From the NCBI GenBank assembly GCA_013396655.1, contig WBMV01003364.1, forward strand, positions 62,001 to 126,000: a DNA stretch of 64,000 nucleotides, given 5' to 3'. The notes below the pieces were generated by a model, which had not been told where the DNA came from, did not search any database, and saw only the letters and a program-made list of their open reading frames with translations. Shown one piece after another: positions 43,656 to 55,924 of this stretch. The stretch is from Campylorhamphus procurvoides. Lineage: Eukaryota > Chordata > Aves > Passeriformes > Dendrocolaptidae. Made by a program: the position numbers and the translations under genes. Numbering within the stretch: the first letter of the stretch is position 1; each line of letters begins with the position of its first letter.

Positions 43656-44837
43656 TGCACTTTTAACCCACCTTCAATGCAGATGATAAAATTCCTCAAG
43701 TAAAAGGACCCCACTTTCCATCCCAAGAGGACTCAGGGGGATCCAACACCACGTTTTATCTAGAGCAAGGCAGAAACATACAGCACAAACAGCTCTTTGG
43801 GATGAACAAATCCCAAATCCACCCTTTTAGGCCTAATTTCTCACAGCCCCTTAGGCAGCTTTGATTTTGTTGTGGAGAGCAGAGCCCAGGACATCTGGAG
43901 GGCTCAGCCCTCCCTGTCTCTTCAGTGCTGCCCTCAGAAAACCAATCCCCAGTTGGGTTATTCAGGAAAGCCACTGGTTGGGTCACTGCAGGAAAAACAG
44001 GGAAAAGCAGTTTCTAAAGTAGTTCATTGCTAGTTCAGTACCTCATGGAAATTATGAAAGGCTCCCAGTCCTAAAAATCCAAATTCAGCTCGTCCAACCC
44101 CTAGTACTTGAGCCTGGACACATTTTTCCAACCAGTACATCACTGGTACCGGGAATACTGGTAGCAATATCCAGTGAGACATCCTGATAGGAGGAAAAAA
44201 TACAGTTAGAAGAGACAAACTCCAGAGGATTCAAGCCTCCAGCCCCATTCCAGCTCCTGAGTGCAATGTTTATACAGATTCCTGGCCTTTGGAGCCGTTT
44301 CCCTTTCCAGCCTATTAGGCACAGAATGATCAATTCTCGCAGGTATTTGGGAGCTCAGCCAGTGCTCCCTCCTGCCCCCGGGGAAGGAATGAGGCCACAC
44401 TCCATTACACCTGCACCTTTCCCAGCCTGGGAAGGGGGAATCCAGCTCGGCATGGTGCTGGAAAGGGAATAAACCCATCACACTCATGATTTATAAACCA
44501 AAAAATCCTCCCCAGTGTCTGCTTGGCTTGTGGTGATATCCCTGCACATCCTGGGGGTTGATGGACCTCAGCAGGGCTGAAGGAGTTTGGGAGTGATTGA
44601 AACCAGCCTGGAAGAGGTCAAATGTGTGTCAAAGCCTGCTCTGGCTTGTGGTCACTCCTCGTGACCTCTGCTGGGTGCATTCTGGGTTTTAAGTGTGGTA
44701 CCTTGTCGGGGACAGTGCTATGTTGGTTTTGGTTGATGAGAAAGCAAACACAGAGACAAAGGGGACTTGGACAGGACAGACATCCAGGACATCAGTGGGG
44801 ACACACAGGGAACAGGGAGGTGAGGCTCTGGCCTAAA

Positions 44838-45012
44838 TCACCCAGGGAACCTGTGGCTGCCACATCCCTGGAAGTGTCCAAGGCCAGGTTGGACAGGGCT
44901 TGAAGCAATCTGGTCCAGTGGAAGGTGTCCCTGCCCTTGTCAGGGGGTGGAATGAGGTGATCCTTAAGGTCCCTTTCAACACAAACCACTCTGTGATTCC
45001 ATAATTCTCTAA
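44838..45012 (+). mobile_element. CR1 LINE 3'-end fragment
   Basis: Sense CR1 terminus: CTGTGGCTGCCACATCCCTG, GAAGTGTCCAAGGCCAGGTT, CAGTGGAAGGTGTCCCTGCC, CCTTAAGGTCCCTTTCAACA and the terminal TGTGATTCCATAATTCT. Confidence 0.94.
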
Positions 45013-45633
45013 TTTCCAAAGACAGGGATTTTTATTGCATCCAGGCACTGTCTCCATGGGGAGATAGAAATGAGCTGGAAAGGCTGGGAAAGGGGAGCTG
45101 CAGAGCCCTGGGCTGGAAGTGCCAGCAGCAGAAATCTCCCTGCACACCCAGATTAACCAACAGAAGATCCAGCAGCCTGATTAAGGGGGTCTTAAGCAAA
45201 GAGAAATCAAGGAACCTTATCAAGAGGGGCTGAACCAGCCTTTGAGCTCCTCTGCTCCTGCACATCCCAGCAGGGAGTAGGAATGAGCCTGCTGGAGGTG
45301 GGGAGAGAGCACCTCCTGGGTCATGGGTGACTCAATGACAACTTGAGGTGTCATAAACCCTCCCTTGTGGATTTAAAAATCTCTCTTTGGCTGGCCATAG
45401 AGCACCAAAATGTGGTGTTGGTTGGTGAATTGAGGCAAGGATTCCCAGCTGTATCAAAGTTAAAACCAGAGGCTGGACTGAAAACCAGGGTGGGTTTGGG
45501 CTCTGCCATGAACATTTTCAGGACCAAAATCACAGGTTATGGCCCAGGCAACAATGAGCACAGAAGATGCCAGGGGCAGATGTGAAAAGGTTATGGCTAT
45601 GTTTGGCTGAAGCTGATTCAGAGATTCAGGCTT

Positions 45634-45654
45634 AATAAATAAATAAATAAAAAT
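45634..45654. repeat. (AAAT)n microsatellite
   Basis: About five AAAT units. Confidence 0.9.
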
Positions 45655-48600
45655 ACCCCAAACTCTCTACCCAGTACTTTTCCAACCCCAGCCTGCGCAG
45701 CAGGAACAGTCTGGTTTAAAGCAGAGCATGAGCAATGTCTCTCCTGGAAGAGCAGTGCCCCCGAGAGCTGGTGAAGGGCTGATTCCACGGGCCAAGGCAG
45801 ACGCATTTCCATAAACGCTGGAGCAGCAGTCTATAAATAACCTCCTGAATTTACCGCTGCTCTCATGTGACCCTGATCCCCGCATTTCCCGCTGCCATCT
45901 GTCACCATGGAAATGGCATCTCAGGGCCACCAACCGTTCATTCATAGTGCCAGGCCAGGAGAGGGGGCTCGGCGCGGGGGAGGCTTTTGAAAGGGTGAAA
46001 GTTGTGATTTCGGGAGGGAAAAATACTGCGGGAAGGTTGGGAGGGAGCGGGAGAGGATGGAATGGCCCCTTCCAGGAGGGATGCGACAGAGCCTGCGTTT
46101 CCCTGCAGCCGCGAAGAGCTGCGGGAAGGGAGGGACAAACAGTCAAGGCAGGATGAACAGAGAGCAGGGATGAATGGATGACTTCGGGGAGCAGGAGAAT
46201 GAATGAATCCCTCCAGTGGCAGTTTGGAGCACCGGGAGGGAGTTGCCAGATGCATTTCCCACCCATCTCCCCCCGACGGGGAGGTGTTTTTCCCACCCCA
46301 TCTTTTTCCACCCCCCTCCTGTGCCTTGGAGAAGATACCTGTCTTAGTAATTCACCTCTGCTGGTGAAACTGCTCCTAAACTCGACTTTTCCCCCCAAAA
46401 GAGTGGGAACGGGGGGGGATTAACAGGACAGTGAGAGTGGAGCTGCCAGAACACTCCAGAGATGATTTTCCACCTAAGCTGTCAAGCCGACCTACATTCA
46501 AGTGATAATAATTGCAGGGGATAAAGCCCTCTGGTTTCTAAATACGTGTTTCTCTGCAAAGCCAGGGCCTGTCACGGCTCATTCTGGCCCACAGCCGCTA
46601 AACTGGAGGGAAAGGAGGAGACCCTGGGAACAGAGAGCCCAGCCTGACTCAGGGGAATTTCTGGCTCTTACAGAGCTTTTTCCGCCCAAGAATCCTAGCT
46701 CAATGTCCTAGGGTACTTCTCCATCCCATGAGGCCATGGCACAAATGGGATCCCAACAACAAGGGAATATTCTCCTTGGATTTGCCTTTCCCAGCCCAGA
46801 GATGCCTCATCTTCACAAGGGGGCACAGGGATAACTTGAGTTTGTGGCCACTGAGTCCACGCAGACCTGGTGGCCCTTCCAAGCACTCCTGGGTCACCCA
46901 AAAGTGTGATGGCAACCCCACAGGGCACCATGTCTTCAAAAAAGAGGTTGATTCCAGAGAGCCCCAGCTGGAAACATCAGGAATCATGGAAAAAAATACA
47001 TTTAAAAGCAACATCTACCATTTGTTAGTGATCCTAATAAATCCAGCCCCAGTGCCTCTCCCTGCACTCACCTGTTGGCTGTTTGTGTCCAGGGCTGGAA
47101 GAAGGGCCCATCTATTTTTGGCCTGAACATCACATCTAAAATACAAAAGGGTGGTTGGGAGGATGCAAAGAGCCATGGTCTGAGCACAAGAAGAAAACCA
47201 CACTGCTTCCCTCAGCCCCAGGCAATGGGCATGCAGGGAATAAAGGGGACTCTGCACAATAGAGGGGGAAATAATGAACCCCAGCCCAGGCAGAGGAATG
47301 AGAACCATGTCCCATGGCCCCTGGGAAGGGTTCTGAGCAGCGGGATATGTTTTAAAGAGCTGCTGCTCCTGAGTTCTGGTCTTAATTTTCTTCCCATGCC
47401 AGTGAGTTGGACACGGCCCAGCCTGTTGTGCAATGGGAAGAGTTCAGGAGCACCAGGGCTGGGTGGTACTGCACTGTCTGAGACTGTCACAGCATTTCCA
47501 GGTCGTTTTGGTGGCCTGGATGCAATTTTTTTAAGGGATTTGAGTGATCTCAGAGTGCTTTCTCAAGGTTCCTCACACCATCCTGCCCCTTGCTGCCTTC
47601 ACACCCTGGCTGAGCCACTTCTGTCTCCCTGGAGGGTTTGCAGTGGGATAGGCCCCAAAATCCCTCCTTCGCAGTCAGATCCAGCCCTCCCTGCCCAGCA
47701 CAGGGGTCTGAGCTGGGATCTAGGATGGTCTCAGTGCTCTGGGGAGTCACAGCGTCGTTGTACATTCTGTCCTTGGAAAGGAAAACAAAACCCCTTCAAA
47801 GGCTGCTCAGCCTCAGATCTCTTTGCACAGCCACTGACAGCTGTGCTGCTCAGTCCTGGAGGAATAGAAATTTCAGCCTGATTTTAGGCCAGTTTCTCTG
47901 AGTGGGACAAGTGTCCCCTCTCTGAACCCCAAAGGGAGGACATAGCCCAGTGGTGAGGGAGTTTCATCATCCCCTTCCCTCCCCAGAGAGATGACCCCCA
48001 GCAACTTGACACCCAGTGTCCTTTTTTACCCAACTAATGAGAAGCAGTCAAATATCATCCAGCCAGTCCCCACCAGTAGCTGCTTCCAACAGAAGTCACC
48101 CAAAACCTGCCCCAGGGCAGTACAGCACAGCTCCAGCAACCACGAGCAGATGGCAACCAGGCAGCCACCTGCGGTCCCCAGCCCTTTCCTGCTGTCCCCA
48201 GCCTGGCAGAGCAGCTCCCTGGTCATGGCAAGGGCCAGGGAACAGCTCCAGCTGGTGGGATGCTTCCCACCAGAACCCAGAGTCTCCCCTGGGACTTGTC
48301 CTTGGAGCTCCTGTTTCACCAGCTACCATGTGATTCTGCCCTGGGTATATTTTAAGAGCTGTCTTTGACGTCACCCGTTCTTCCCTAGGATTCTGCTTTC
48401 CATAGGTTTCCAGCAAAACAGTTCCCAAATCTCCCTCTCAGCTTCCCCCCACCAGGCACTGAGCTCCCCTGGCCTGGATTTCCCCCATTCCCTGCAGCAT
48501 CTGCTCCCCATAGCCTGATCACCCTCGACAGCTGAGCAGAGCTGAGGGGGAGGGAAGTAATATTAAGGATCCACTGGGATAGAACAAGGAAAAGGTGGGA

Positions 48601-51140
48601 AAAACCTCAGGCTGGGAGATACCTGGAACACACAGCAACCAGACTCGAGGCAGGGATGGTCCATTGGCCCCACAGGGTGGATTTGCGAAGCAAGGAATGA
48701 AGAGATGAGTTCACCCAGGGTGGTGTGCTCACCCTGATCCCTCCTTCCTTTTGGAGCTGGGAGTAAGTGAAAGGTCCTTCCTGTGTCCCAATCAACCATC
48801 TTAACAAGCCCTATCAAACTGGGAGCCAGACCCCATCCCTTCCCCTCCATCCCAGTTGCTCTCCTGGGTCAAACAAAGTGTTTTATCCTGCCCCAGACCA
48901 GGATCAAACCTCCAAATCCCTCATCTCCTGGGCTGGAGCCCCTCCAGCTACCTGGAGTGGAGCAAAGGACACAGGCAGGGATGGAGCAGCACAGGCACTG
49001 TGCTAGTGCCAGAGGCCAGGCAGGGCTTGGCAGAGCTGCTACATAGCACACACTGAGCTGGGATGTCACTGGGCTCATCCCAGGAACATCCACTGTGTTC
49101 CCAGAGACCTTCACCTGGAACTCAAGAAACAACCATTGTCTTTCCGGAGATCCTCACTGAGCCCATCCAGCTGTTTGGCTGAGCCATAACTCCTGGAGAG
49201 CCACAGAGGGCAAGGATCCCACCTGGGTTTTCCAGCCTTCTGTGAATTTTCACCTGCAGCTTAATCTCAGCATATCCCACTGGATCTCAGTGCCAACATC
49301 ACACACACAAGTGCTATGTGTCCTTCCTGGGATGTCCCCAAAACAGGAGATGCTGTGGGAACACCCACTGCCTTGTACATAAGTCAAACTGACCTTTCAG
49401 TTTCCTTTGAGCACCTCTGGCCTGAGAGAAACCAAACACATCTGCCTGAGACTGTTTCTTTACCCCAGACACAGCTAGATTTTTCTTTTTGGATCCTCTG
49501 GCCAGGTGTTTCCACAGGCTCTCCTGCATCTCACCTGCCATGGGATATGTCCAGGCCTCATCAGAGCCCTACAGGTGGAGGGGGAACACACAAAAGGGCT
49601 CGGGTCTGTAAGAGGTCACTGGGGAGACAAATGCAGTTGACTAAAAAAAAAAATCCCATCCCAGGAATTCAGCTGGAAACGATCACCCACATGAAGACAG
49701 GAGGGTTGGGATGAGCCACCCTGCCCTTCCCTCTCTCTCTCGTGCTCCCACCCCTCCTAGCTCACCAGCGAGGGGGTTTCACTGTGTTTTGATGACAGAG
49801 CAAGCCCTGAGGAACGTGAAGCGCTGCTGGAGAGAATAGCCTGCATGCCATCCCTCTTCCCCCTCCCCGTGGTGCTCAGCTTCCCGTCGGGAAGAGCCAA
49901 TAGAGCTGGCACCAACCAAGGCATCTCCCCTCGTTAACACCGGGGCTGATTCTTCTCTTCCATGCAACAGCACAGACCCAGCCCAGCTGCAAAGGGACGC
50001 CAGGAGGAGGAATCAGGGATTGAGGAGCATTCCTGCCTGAGCAGCATCTCCTGGGATAAACTGTGTGTGTCCCACTCACAGCCGGGGTGAGGGATCATGC
50101 CTTGGGTATCCTTGCAAGATATTAGGAGAAGGGGATTTTCAGGAAAGGCAAGATATGCTGTAGCTTTGCAAGGAGCTGCGAGAGGGGGATTTTCATCCCC
50201 AAGACTCCTTCCCTGGCCAGGCGTGACAGCAGGAGGTGGCTCTGCTGAGGGGACATGTGATGGGAGGGCGGGCTGTGATTTGGAGTCCGGCTTTGTACCT
50301 GCTCCATCCTCCCTTGTTTCTGGATTCTCCTTTGCCTCAGTTCCTAGAGCCTTCTGTTCTGGCTGCAAAGTGGGGTTCCTCTGCTGTGTCCCACCCCTTC
50401 ACCTGAAGCTCCAGCACAGTCTGGAGTGAAGAGAAGTCAGAGCCGGCGCTGAGATCAAGCAATACTTGATGAGATCAGGACAGGGTTTACTCAGGCCTCA
50501 GAGAACAGGACTTTTTCCCCTGTCCAACGGCTCTCAGAGCTTCAGGATCCACCGGGGACCCCACAACACACCTCAAAACCGGCCGTTCAGAGACCTCCTG
50601 TGGAATCTTCCAGTGGAAACGCCCACCCAGCTCAGCCTTTACGTGGGAGACTATCCAAACAGCAACTGCCTGTCGTTCCCTATCCCATCCCGTCCCTCAC
50701 AGTAGTCCCAAGGCTGTCGGCACTGGGAGCTGCTGCCAAGACAGCAGCACGTTCCATTGTCCGGGTCGGGATTATCCGCTGCCACCCGAGAGCAGCTTCA
50801 GGCGCCCAACAAAACTGGCAGCACCAAAGAGACCCCGGAGGAGGAGAAGAGACAAAAAAACCCAGAAATCAACCCCTCCGAAAAAACAAAGCAGCTTTGT
50901 GAGCCCGGGATAAAGCCGGGATCGTCCCCGCTCCGGGGCCTGATCTCGGCTCAGTGACGCTGAGAACGGGACCGCGGAGGAATGTGGCCACGCGGAGGTC
51001 CCCAGGGAAGGGGGGGACATGGGGGATGTTCGTGCTCGGGAGAGGGCATTGCAAAGCCCGTGGCCTTTTCAGAGATTTGGGGCTCCATTTTGGCTGCCCT
51101 ACCTGGAAATTTAAACACTCCTGGGGCTGAGCAAAACCCA

Positions 51141-51213
51141 GGAGCTGTGAGTCAAGGCGGGAGTTTGGGGTGGGAACGGGGGCTGTGAGTCAAGGGGAGA
51201 GTTTGGAGGTGCA
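51141..51213 (+). repeat. Two-copy tandem repeat of about 38 bp
   Basis: GGAGCTGTGAGTCAAGGCGG recurs as GGGGCTGTGAGTCAAGGGGA, each followed by GAGTTTGG. Confidence 0.8.
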
Positions 51214-51268
51214 GGGGGAGCCTGGATAAAACAGGAAACATTCAACCAGGCTGATTTTATGGATATTT

Positions 51269-51269
51269 N
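51269..51269. other. Single undetermined base
   Basis: One N in unique sequence. A second single N is at 51560, and two N at 63807-63808. Confidence 0.99.
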
Positions 51270-53734
51270 TTTCTTACCTAGAATTTACAGCTCCTTCAAA
51301 AAAAGATGCTCAAAGCTGGAGCCAAGGACACAAAACACGTGGTTCCATCCCTGCAGCTGGAATGGGAAGGTCGCATGAAAGCAGCAGCTCCCAGCCCCCT
51401 TCGTGCCTCAGTTTCCCCCCGTACGGAGCTGTTTCCTTCCCTCAGCACACCGGAGGCTTGGAGTTTGCACCGTGCACCTCAATTCGGGGTGGAAATAAGG
51501 GGTTGGGAAGCTCTTAGGGGGGATAAATCAGCAAAAAACAGGAATAAGAGGAGCCGGGANGGCGGCGGCGGAGACAGACGGCACAGACCATCTGCTGCCG
51601 GTGCTTTTAATTGCTCCGGCTCGTTTTAGCTCCGCTGCCTCGGCTCTGCCCCAAGAGCTGCCAGAGATGGGAACCGGTGCCCAGCACCAGCCCGGGCCAC
51701 CGGGAACACTTGGTAATGGGGCAGGATGAGCCCCAGCCCCGCCTAAGCGGCCCAGGGGTGGTGGGGGAGTCGGGTTTTCCAAGGCTGAGTTGGGAGAGCA
51801 GCGTCTGACAAGGACGGGACCGGCACCAAACCACTCTCCGAGCCAGTGACCTCCGGCTCCGGCAGAGCCACGCGGGAGCAAGGGATGGAAAAGCTGCTTG
51901 GAGCAGCCACAGATGCTTCACACAAACAGGCATTCCCTGCTCCCTCACAGTTTTTTAAGGATGCCTTAACTCGAGCGTTTGCCGTGCACCTGGGGCCGCT
52001 GAGTGCTGCTCCGGGCTATAATTATCCCCTTCTCCACCAGCGGCTCCTTCGGATCCGCCTGCACCCCCGACACCTCCCCTGTGCTCCCCATTGCTGCCCT
52101 CCTGCCTGAGACCTCAAAACCCTCACTCAGGGTTCCCATCCCTGCAGTATTGCTTTCCCCACAGCCCAAAACCACCGATGCTGATATAAATACATAAAAA
52201 TCATAATATATAATAAAATAAAAATTTGGGGCATCCCCTGCCTTCCTCAGTGCGGGATGCCTCTCACCAGACCAGGAACCCCCCTTTGAAGGATCAGCAA
52301 CATTCCCTGCCACCCGAATCTGCGTGGATTTGGGGGTCCCCACTATCAAAAGGGCTGCAGACTATGAGGGGTTTGTGTTGGCCCTACCATAAAACAAACA
52401 TTAACAAGCCACTGTGCTCCCCACAGCACTTTTATCCTCCATTTGGGCGGAGGGGGGAGGAAGGGGGAGCGGGGGGAACGCAAGGGAGGGAAAACCCGAT
52501 TGTTAATTATTCCTTCATCACAAATGCAAAAAGGCATCAGCTGCTCTTTGGGGGGTGCCCAAGACCCCCCATCCCTCCTTGAATCTGCCCGTCACCATCA
52601 TGGATCCCATTAATCAGAGCCTGTTAATTGTTTGTACACAACAAGAACAATCCCAGGAGGAAAATGCAGGGACAACGCTCCACCGTGACCCGCATATCTC
52701 CGTGCACACAGCAAGAGCTGTGGATCCCAAATCCTGGATCTGGGGGGGCTTGCAGGGCTGTCATACTGGGAACACTGGGAATCCTTGCCTGAAGGCACAG
52801 ACAGAACTGGGAAAATCCGTTCAAATGAATTAGTCATCAGCAAAACCCATCCACAGGGCTCACTCGCCAAGCAGCTCAACATCATGAGCTGAGAGCAGCG
52901 ACAGAAAAGTTGGATCCTTCACCTTGGAGCAAATCCCGCTCCTAGCCCTTCCCTCTTTGTCTCATCCATTGCCTTAGGGCTTCACCCTCCTTTTTCCAGC
53001 ATCCCAGAAAGTTTTATCCATGTGAAGAGCATGGGGGAGCAGGGTCAGGCTGGGGATGAGCCCAGTGCTGGACATATCCATTCACAAACACAGGAGCCCG
53101 TGGGAGACATGCCTGACCCTACCAGGAAGGCGGCTCCTGGCACACATGGGGTTGGAGATAGGGACTGATATTCCTGGAGGACCAACCAGTGCTGGGATAA
53201 ACCAAGAGGATCAGGAATCTGGGCATTAAAAGGGGGGGAAAAAATGGGAAAGGGATGCCTTCAGCAGGGACCTTTACCCTGACGTACCTCAAGGCCAAGG
53301 AGGGGTCCTGGGAGCAGCCGAGCTGAGAGAGGGAGCTAGCCAGCCCCTCTTCCCACCTCATTTCCCCACGTAATTGCCTCCCCCAACTACACAATTAGCA
53401 TAAGAAAAGGTAAATTACAGATCGGCGACCTATCTTCCTCCTCCCGCAACTGTAGTGATTCCGGTGGCAAAATGAGTGAGATGATTCTGGGAAGGAAATC
53501 ACCTCCAGAAATCGGAGTGAGGCACCGCTCTAGCCTCACACACACTTTTGCACTAATAGCCACTGTAGGCAAGTTACCAGCTCTGTGGAAGGATAAATTA
53601 GGGATCCAGGAGCTGCCAAGCAATCTGGGATTGTGGTGCGATAATGACATTAAGGTACACGGGTCCTCTGCCCCGCTTCTTCCTTTTCCTCCAGCGCAGG
53701 GTTGGGATTTGTGGCCTTTTCCTGCTTTCTAATC

Positions 53735-53830
53735 GTCCGGAGGGAGACATTAATGGGCAGCTGGAAGGAGAAATTGCAGGGCTGGGCAGTTTAGTGTTAA
53801 TTACGTTAATTGCATTAAGTAATTTCACTG
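53735..53830. promoter_or_regulatory. Homeodomain-motif cluster, candidate conserved element
   Basis: Within 100 bases: ATTAATG at about 53747, TTAATTA at 53797, GTTAATTG at 53805 and ATTAAGTAATTT at 53814. A further CAATTAGCAT lies at 53391. The surrounding 53.4-53.95 kb is unique and unlike the neighbouring GC-rich DNA. Enhancer function is inferred from motif density only. Confidence 0.4.
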
Positions 53831-54261
53831 CGGTGATGAGGGAGAAGATGGAGGATGCTCTGGGATGTTCTGGCGCGTCCAAGGTTACCGGAGAGAATCG
53901 GGTACTCACAGGCACCTCATCCCTATCAGTTCCTCTGAAAAAGACGAGTTTTTAACATGTAATAGGTCGATTTGGAGATGTTTAGGTTGTGTTTGGACTC
54001 TCAGGAGCGGAGAAGGCACGTCCCCTGCAGCAATGCCAACCTGAGCCAAGTCCATAGTGGGTTTTGCGAGAACTGGAGGGAACGCTCTGTCCTTCCAGGG
54101 AAGGAATCAACCACAATGCAAAATATCCTTTTTCTACGGGAAGATGGTTCTGCTCCCGCCTCCAGCCCCGGGAGGAGCAGGGAGGATCCGGCAGGGCTCA
54201 CCGGCGATTGGTGCCCACCCAGGGCCGGTGCAACCTCCCGTCCCTGTCCCGGGTCCCGTTG

Positions 54262-54276
54262 TCACTAGATGGCAGT
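54262..54276 (+). promoter_or_regulatory. CTCF-like core motif
   Basis: TCACTAGATGGCAGT matches the CTCF core CCASYAGRKGGCRS at all but its first base. It lies in a GC-rich patch upstream of SLC6A17. Binding is not shown. Confidence 0.5.
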
Positions 54277-55910
54277 GGAGCACCTCCGTGAGCCTCGGGA
54301 GATTCCTCCCCCAGGCCTCTGCCATCCCCTCTGTCATCCCTTTTCCCACCCCCTCTCCCATCCCCTCCACGCAGAGCCCGCAGTGATTCCTGCAGCCACT
54401 GCACTCCAGGGCTGGTCCAGAGGGATGCCAGATGGGATCCTAGCACTCTCGCGCTCCGAGGCATCGTCGTTGCCCTGGATACTGCCCGTTTTCTGGCTGA
54501 GACTTTGTTTGGGTGGAAAAAATGCAGATCTTGGCTGCTCAGCTCGGATTTCTCCAGCAGCGGGCTCCGTTTCGGACTCACGTGCGCTGCCCCCGCCTGG
54601 GCTCTGTCGGACAGAAACACGAGTCTGATGCAGATCCCAAATTCCCCACTCGATCCTGGAGCTGCAAAAACCCCCAGCCCTTGCACAGACGCCGTCTGTC
54701 CCCTTGCAATGGAGACAGGGCCAAAAGCATGACAAGGGGAGAGAAGAAAAACTCTGGAGCTGCCACTCCTATCCATCCTCTGGGATGAAATCCCTCTAAC
54801 CCAGGCACAATCGCATTGGAACAACCAGCCGCGAGGAATTAAACTGCCCAAGGGTACTGGCAGCAGAGCAGAGAATTCCAGCACCCCCAAACAAGGAATT
54901 CCTCGAGAAAATCAGTTCAGTTCAATCGCTGCAGTGCTTGGCAGGGGGATGAACCAATCTGGAAATTAAATTACTGTGATTTCTGGGCATAGATCAGCTC
55001 TGGATTCACAGTACTCCAAGCAGGGTAGTGTCTAGAGGAGAAATTCACCCCAAATCCAAGACCAGCTGAAGGTACAAAGCCCTCAGGGCCAGCAGAGCAG
55101 AGGGATGTCACTGCACAGGCAGGGGACACTCAAGATGATAAAATGTGGGAATAAATACACTGGAATTACTGAGCTCTTCAAGCTGCAGGGCTGATGTGTT
55201 CTGAGACATCTCCAAGCCCAGTAAAAGCAGTATCTCACCAGTCCCTTCATCAGGCAAACCCATAGCACCCAGTATGCGCTCCCAGACCAGCATGGGAGAG
55301 AGATTTTAGGGTTTATGCCCTAAGTCTGGCCATGGCCAGTCTACACCCCAAATGAGAGGACAAGAAGATGGGAACATCCCTGACTTACATGTTCCCAGAG
55401 AGCAGGTGGATCCATGAGTCCCTGAGATTCAGCAACCAGAATAAAGCCTATAAAATGGGATGGCATTAAAAGATGATGAGCATCCAGTTGTTTTGAGGGT
55501 GTTTCAGTGGGTGCAGGGGAGACTGTAAGCTTTGAATCTGCGGAATCCAGAACTGTCAGCTCGGATCAGGGGAATGCAGGCCAGGGCAATCCTAGTGAGC
55601 AGCATTCAGGCCATACCCACCCTCCAAAGGGATTTTTTGGCAGCAGAAAGGAGGGAAAGCAGCAAGATCTGCTCATTCTCAGCTGTGTTTCTGCATTCCC
55701 CCAGGACCTGTGTTCCCTGACATCGGGGCATCGGATTTCCAGGACTGAGGATCAGCCTCTTATCACCGAGAGTTGCAGGAAATTGGGGCTGATGGGAGGC
55801 CCTGTGAGCCAGGATTGGGTTGGGAGGTTGATGCCTTTGGATCAGCAGGACAGGCACAGAGCCTAAGCCCCATTGGGATCACCAACCTTACTGGGGTAGA
55901 ACATATTGGG

Positions 55911-55924
55911 GTGCCCTCTAGGCG
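55911..55924 (-). promoter_or_regulatory. CTCF-like core motif, opposite orientation
   Basis: On the minus strand CGCCTAGAGGGCAC matches the same core at 12 of 14 positions. It is convergent with the site at 54262. Binding is not shown. Confidence 0.4.

Noticed and set aside
45667..46398. Open frame of 243 codons on the minus strand
   Set aside because: Low-complexity Ser/Pro/His composition; no known protein resembles it.
47075..47881. Open frame of 268 codons on the plus strand
   Set aside because: No domain, signal peptide or familiar motif, and no splice or promoter context.
54198..54890. Open frame of 230 codons on the minus strand
   Set aside because: Chance frame in a GC-rich patch, with an Arg/Gly-rich end and no domain.
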